8,264 nucleotides of DNA from Bacteroidales bacterium. GTDB lineage: Bacteria > Bacteroidota > Bacteroidia > Bacteroidales > Muribaculaceae. Below, in pieces: positions 7,401 to 8,264 of this stretch. The DNA is taken from positions 1-8,264 of the forward strand of contig SFER01000096.1 in assembly GCA_004557195.1 (NCBI GenBank). Direction: 5' to 3'. The first letter of the stretch is position 1. Every line of letters begins with the position of its first letter. The notes below the pieces were generated by a model. It made no database searches and was not told the origin of the DNA. It saw only the letters and a list, made by a program, of their open reading frames with translations. A program made the translations under genes and the position numbers.

Positions 7401-7538
7401 GTTGAGAATGTGTTCACAATCACAGGCTATTCGGGTCTCGATCCCGAACTTCCCCTCGGCGGTTATGGCGCACGTGTCGACAATGGTCCATATCCTGCTG
7501 CAAGAACCTACACTCTGGGCGTAAACTTCCAATTCTAA
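4494..7538 (+). CDS. SusC/RagA-type TonB-dependent outer-membrane transporter
   Basis: A 1,014-residue transporter that imports oligomers, usually glycans, across the outer membrane with energy from TonB. The ATG at 4494 is chosen because it gives a proper signal peptide (MQVKRIIFSLCFLL to LMAQ, cleavage near residue 21-22). The in-frame ATG at 4431 would add 21 residues before it, which is implausible. Order: carboxypeptidase-regulatory-like domain (about 25-93, with VTDLDGNFTI and SYLGY), TonB-box region DELVVTG (101-107), plug (about 110-225, with SIRVRGMSTI, LYIIDGIP, IESIQVLKDAASASIYGSRA and NGVIIITTKKG), then a beta-barrel to the terminal phenylalanine (YTLGVNFQF). No STN domain precedes the regulatory domain, so direct signalling to an anti-sigma factor is not expected. 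The frame is uninterrupted and the length is normal. The SusD partner begins 29 bases after its stop. Substrate cannot be inferred, as no degradative enzyme of known specificity is in view. Confidence 0.97.
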   Translation: MQVKRIIFSLCFLLSCLGLMAQDVIVKGNVTSSDGEPIIGASVVETQKPNNGTVTDLDGNFTITVKNGSTITVSYLGYASQTVKAAASVNVVLSEDAQMMDELVVTGYTTQRKADLTGAVSVMNLKNPISESNPNMLASMQGKLAGVQIISDAAPGGGGTSIRVRGMSTINGNDPLYIIDGIPTTENLNSLNAADIESIQVLKDAASASIYGSRAANGVIIITTKKGKGDKLTVNVNYSASLQTVAKTYKMLNAQQWGEAYWTANKNAGLQPSHPFYGNGDTPQLVEYLDGATGLVKSANTDWQDAVYAPSWTNNISATITNSGKKGSMMLSANYINQDGLMDYTFYRRYSLRLNSTYNVNDYINVGENLMVAQWNDRGYGTNNDRGIPFTAMRQHPAIPVTDANGVYTNPLALCASDIANPVHELYNGRDNSNESWRIFGNAYLEVLPVKGLTLKSNIGVEHIQFFNRSLTRKIQESDVPSMSRAFGQGDTWTWTNTANYNLELGNHHLNVLAGVEAIKYRYENISAWRNQYAFEDDNYMNIDSGEGTQTNGGGKAEWALFSVFGKADYNYSDRYLASFILRRDATSRLYKENNSGIFPAVSAAWRFTEESFFPKNEVINNGKLRIGWGQNGNAAISNNYAAYSTYAYNTGNGAYDLTGSNTNTVAGIIVAASGNPDLKWETTTQTNIGLDLGFLNNSLSLSFDYYIKKTKDMLTVPPTLSVEGENAAKWMNTGDMKNRGFEITIDYRSPEYGDFSWGANLNLAQYKNEVVKLNSLVKSEGGDYRLIEGQPMGVYYGYVVDGIFQNADEVSNHASQQGKGVGRLKYRDLDSNGVINEKDQCIIGDPNPDFTAGLNLDFRYKDFTLSAFFTGEFGFDIYNTTKRQLDFMSSGIISTNRGVSVLDAWSESNPGGSVPALSVVDNNNEMRMSTYYVEDGTYVKMKYIKLNYQLPAAICKKAHFENINFYGQVENVFTITGYSGLDPELPLGGYGARVDNGPYPAARTYTLGVNFQF

Positions 7539-7567
7539 TCTCTAACAACACTTAAATTCTCAAGAAT

Positions 7568-8264
7568 ATGAAGATTATTAAAAATATAGCAATAGGTTTG
7601 TGTGCTTGCGGCTTATTCGCAGCGACATCTTGCAACGATATGCTCGACATCAAGCCTTCCGGTCAGTTTACTTCCGACCAAATCACCGATGAGTCTATCG
7701 AAGGTCTTATGGCATCGGCTTATGCCGGTCTCGAGTCTCACTTCTTCGGTAACAACGAGTCTTTCTGCGCTCCTATTACCAACTGGGTGTTTGATGTGCG
7801 CAGCGACGATGCCTACAAAGGTGGTGGCGGTGTGTCGATGGAGGCCAACATCCACCAACTCGAAATCTCTAACCTCACAAGCGACAATGCCACTAACTAC
7901 AACAAGTGGCGCAACAACTACTATGCTATCGCTCGTGTTCACCAAGCTATGAACGCTATCAATGCTTCTAAAAGCCTCACCGGCAAAGATGCCCTCATAG
8001 GCGAATTGAAATTGCTCCGCGCTTATTTCTATTTCGACCTCATTCGCATCTTCGAGCGTATCCCCTACCTCACCGAAACCACTGTCGCTACCGAGGCTCG
8101 CTACGATGAGTTCACACGCGATGAGATTTTCGGATTCATCAAGCAAGATATCAAAGACGCTTGGAATTCTCTTCCCGAAACTCAAGCTGAAGAGGGCCGT
8201 TTCGGCAAATATGTGGCTGCCGCTCTCATGGCAAAGGTTTCCGCTTTCACAAGCGATTGGGCTG
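7568..8264 (+). CDS. SusD/RagB-type surface lipoprotein, 3' partial
   Basis: The first 232 residues of the substrate-binding partner of the preceding SusC protein; the right edge cuts it, as full members are about 500-600 residues. The ATG at 7568 gives a lipoprotein signal ending ATSC, with lipidated Cys22, followed by NDMLD. Acidic residues just after the cysteine fit the export signal that sends Bacteroidetes lipoproteins to the cell surface. Family features are DMLDIKPSGQ (24-33), the W-x(n)-Y helix region KWRNNYYAIARVHQAM (113-128), the hallmark LRAYFYFDLIRIFERIPYL (150-168) and GRFGKYVAAALMAKV (210-224), part of the TPR-like helical scaffold. In known complexes it acts as a hinged lid over the SusC barrel and captures ligand. 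The ligand-contact regions lie mostly outside the window. It is surely in the same operon as the transporter; no separate promoter was seen in the 29-base gap. Confidence 0.97.
   Translation, partial: MKIIKNIAIGLCACGLFAATSCNDMLDIKPSGQFTSDQITDESIEGLMASAYAGLESHFFGNNESFCAPITNWVFDVRSDDAYKGGGGVSMEANIHQLEISNLTSDNATNYNKWRNNYYAIARVHQAMNAINASKSLTGKDALIGELKLLRAYFYFDLIRIFERIPYLTETTVATEARYDEFTRDEIFGFIKQDIKDAWNSLPETQAEEGRFGKYVAAALMAKVSAFTSDWA

Noticed and set aside
7613..8185. 190-codon minus-strand frame inside the SusD gene
   Set aside because: Antisense shadow. The plus-strand SusD frame has a lipoprotein signal and hallmark motifs.

Overview
The window looks like a chromosomal segment from a gut-type member of the order Bacteroidales, possibly Muribaculaceae or a relative. 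The grounds are an adjacent SusC/SusD outer-membrane pair, a good match to the Bacteroidetes promoter (TTTG, 19 bases, TAnnTTTG), AT-rich start regions without Shine-Dalgarno sequences, and moderate GC with C-ending codons. The family-level placement is inference. No RNA gene, CRISPR array, transposase or integrase was seen.

Layout. (1) Bases 1-992, plus strand: the 3' part of a membrane protein with a C-terminal AraC-type DNA-binding domain, cut by the left edge. (2) Bases 993-1277: an intergenic stretch with several short palindromes, a strong promoter, and a long leader containing a possible 27-codon ORF and two hairpins. (3) Bases 1278-3215, plus: a full-length CapD/FlaA1/PglF/WbpM-type membrane-bound nucleotide-sugar 4,6-dehydratase, closed by a terminator at 3253-3286. 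(4) Bases 4254 down to 3308, minus: a small acidic tryptophan-rich protein of unknown function followed 35 bases later by a secreted SGNH/GDSL esterase, apparently one transcript. (5) Bases 4494-7538 and 7568-8264, plus: a SusC-like TonB-dependent transporter and the start of its SusD-like lipoprotein partner, cut by the right edge.

How the genes work together. SusC and SusD form an outer-membrane uptake complex for a glycan or other oligomer and are clearly one operon. The exported esterase, transcribed divergently from them, could remove ester groups from the same substrate, but this rests on position alone. The dehydratase works in a different process (activated sugars for surface polysaccharide or protein glycosylation) and appears to be its own transcription unit. 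The substrate of the SusCD pair cannot be read from this window because no glycoside hydrolase is present.

The large genes belong to well-known families. The less explained parts are the leader of the dehydratase gene, the 76-residue Trp-rich protein, and the divergent intergenic region at 4255-4493. No convincing new biological system was found.
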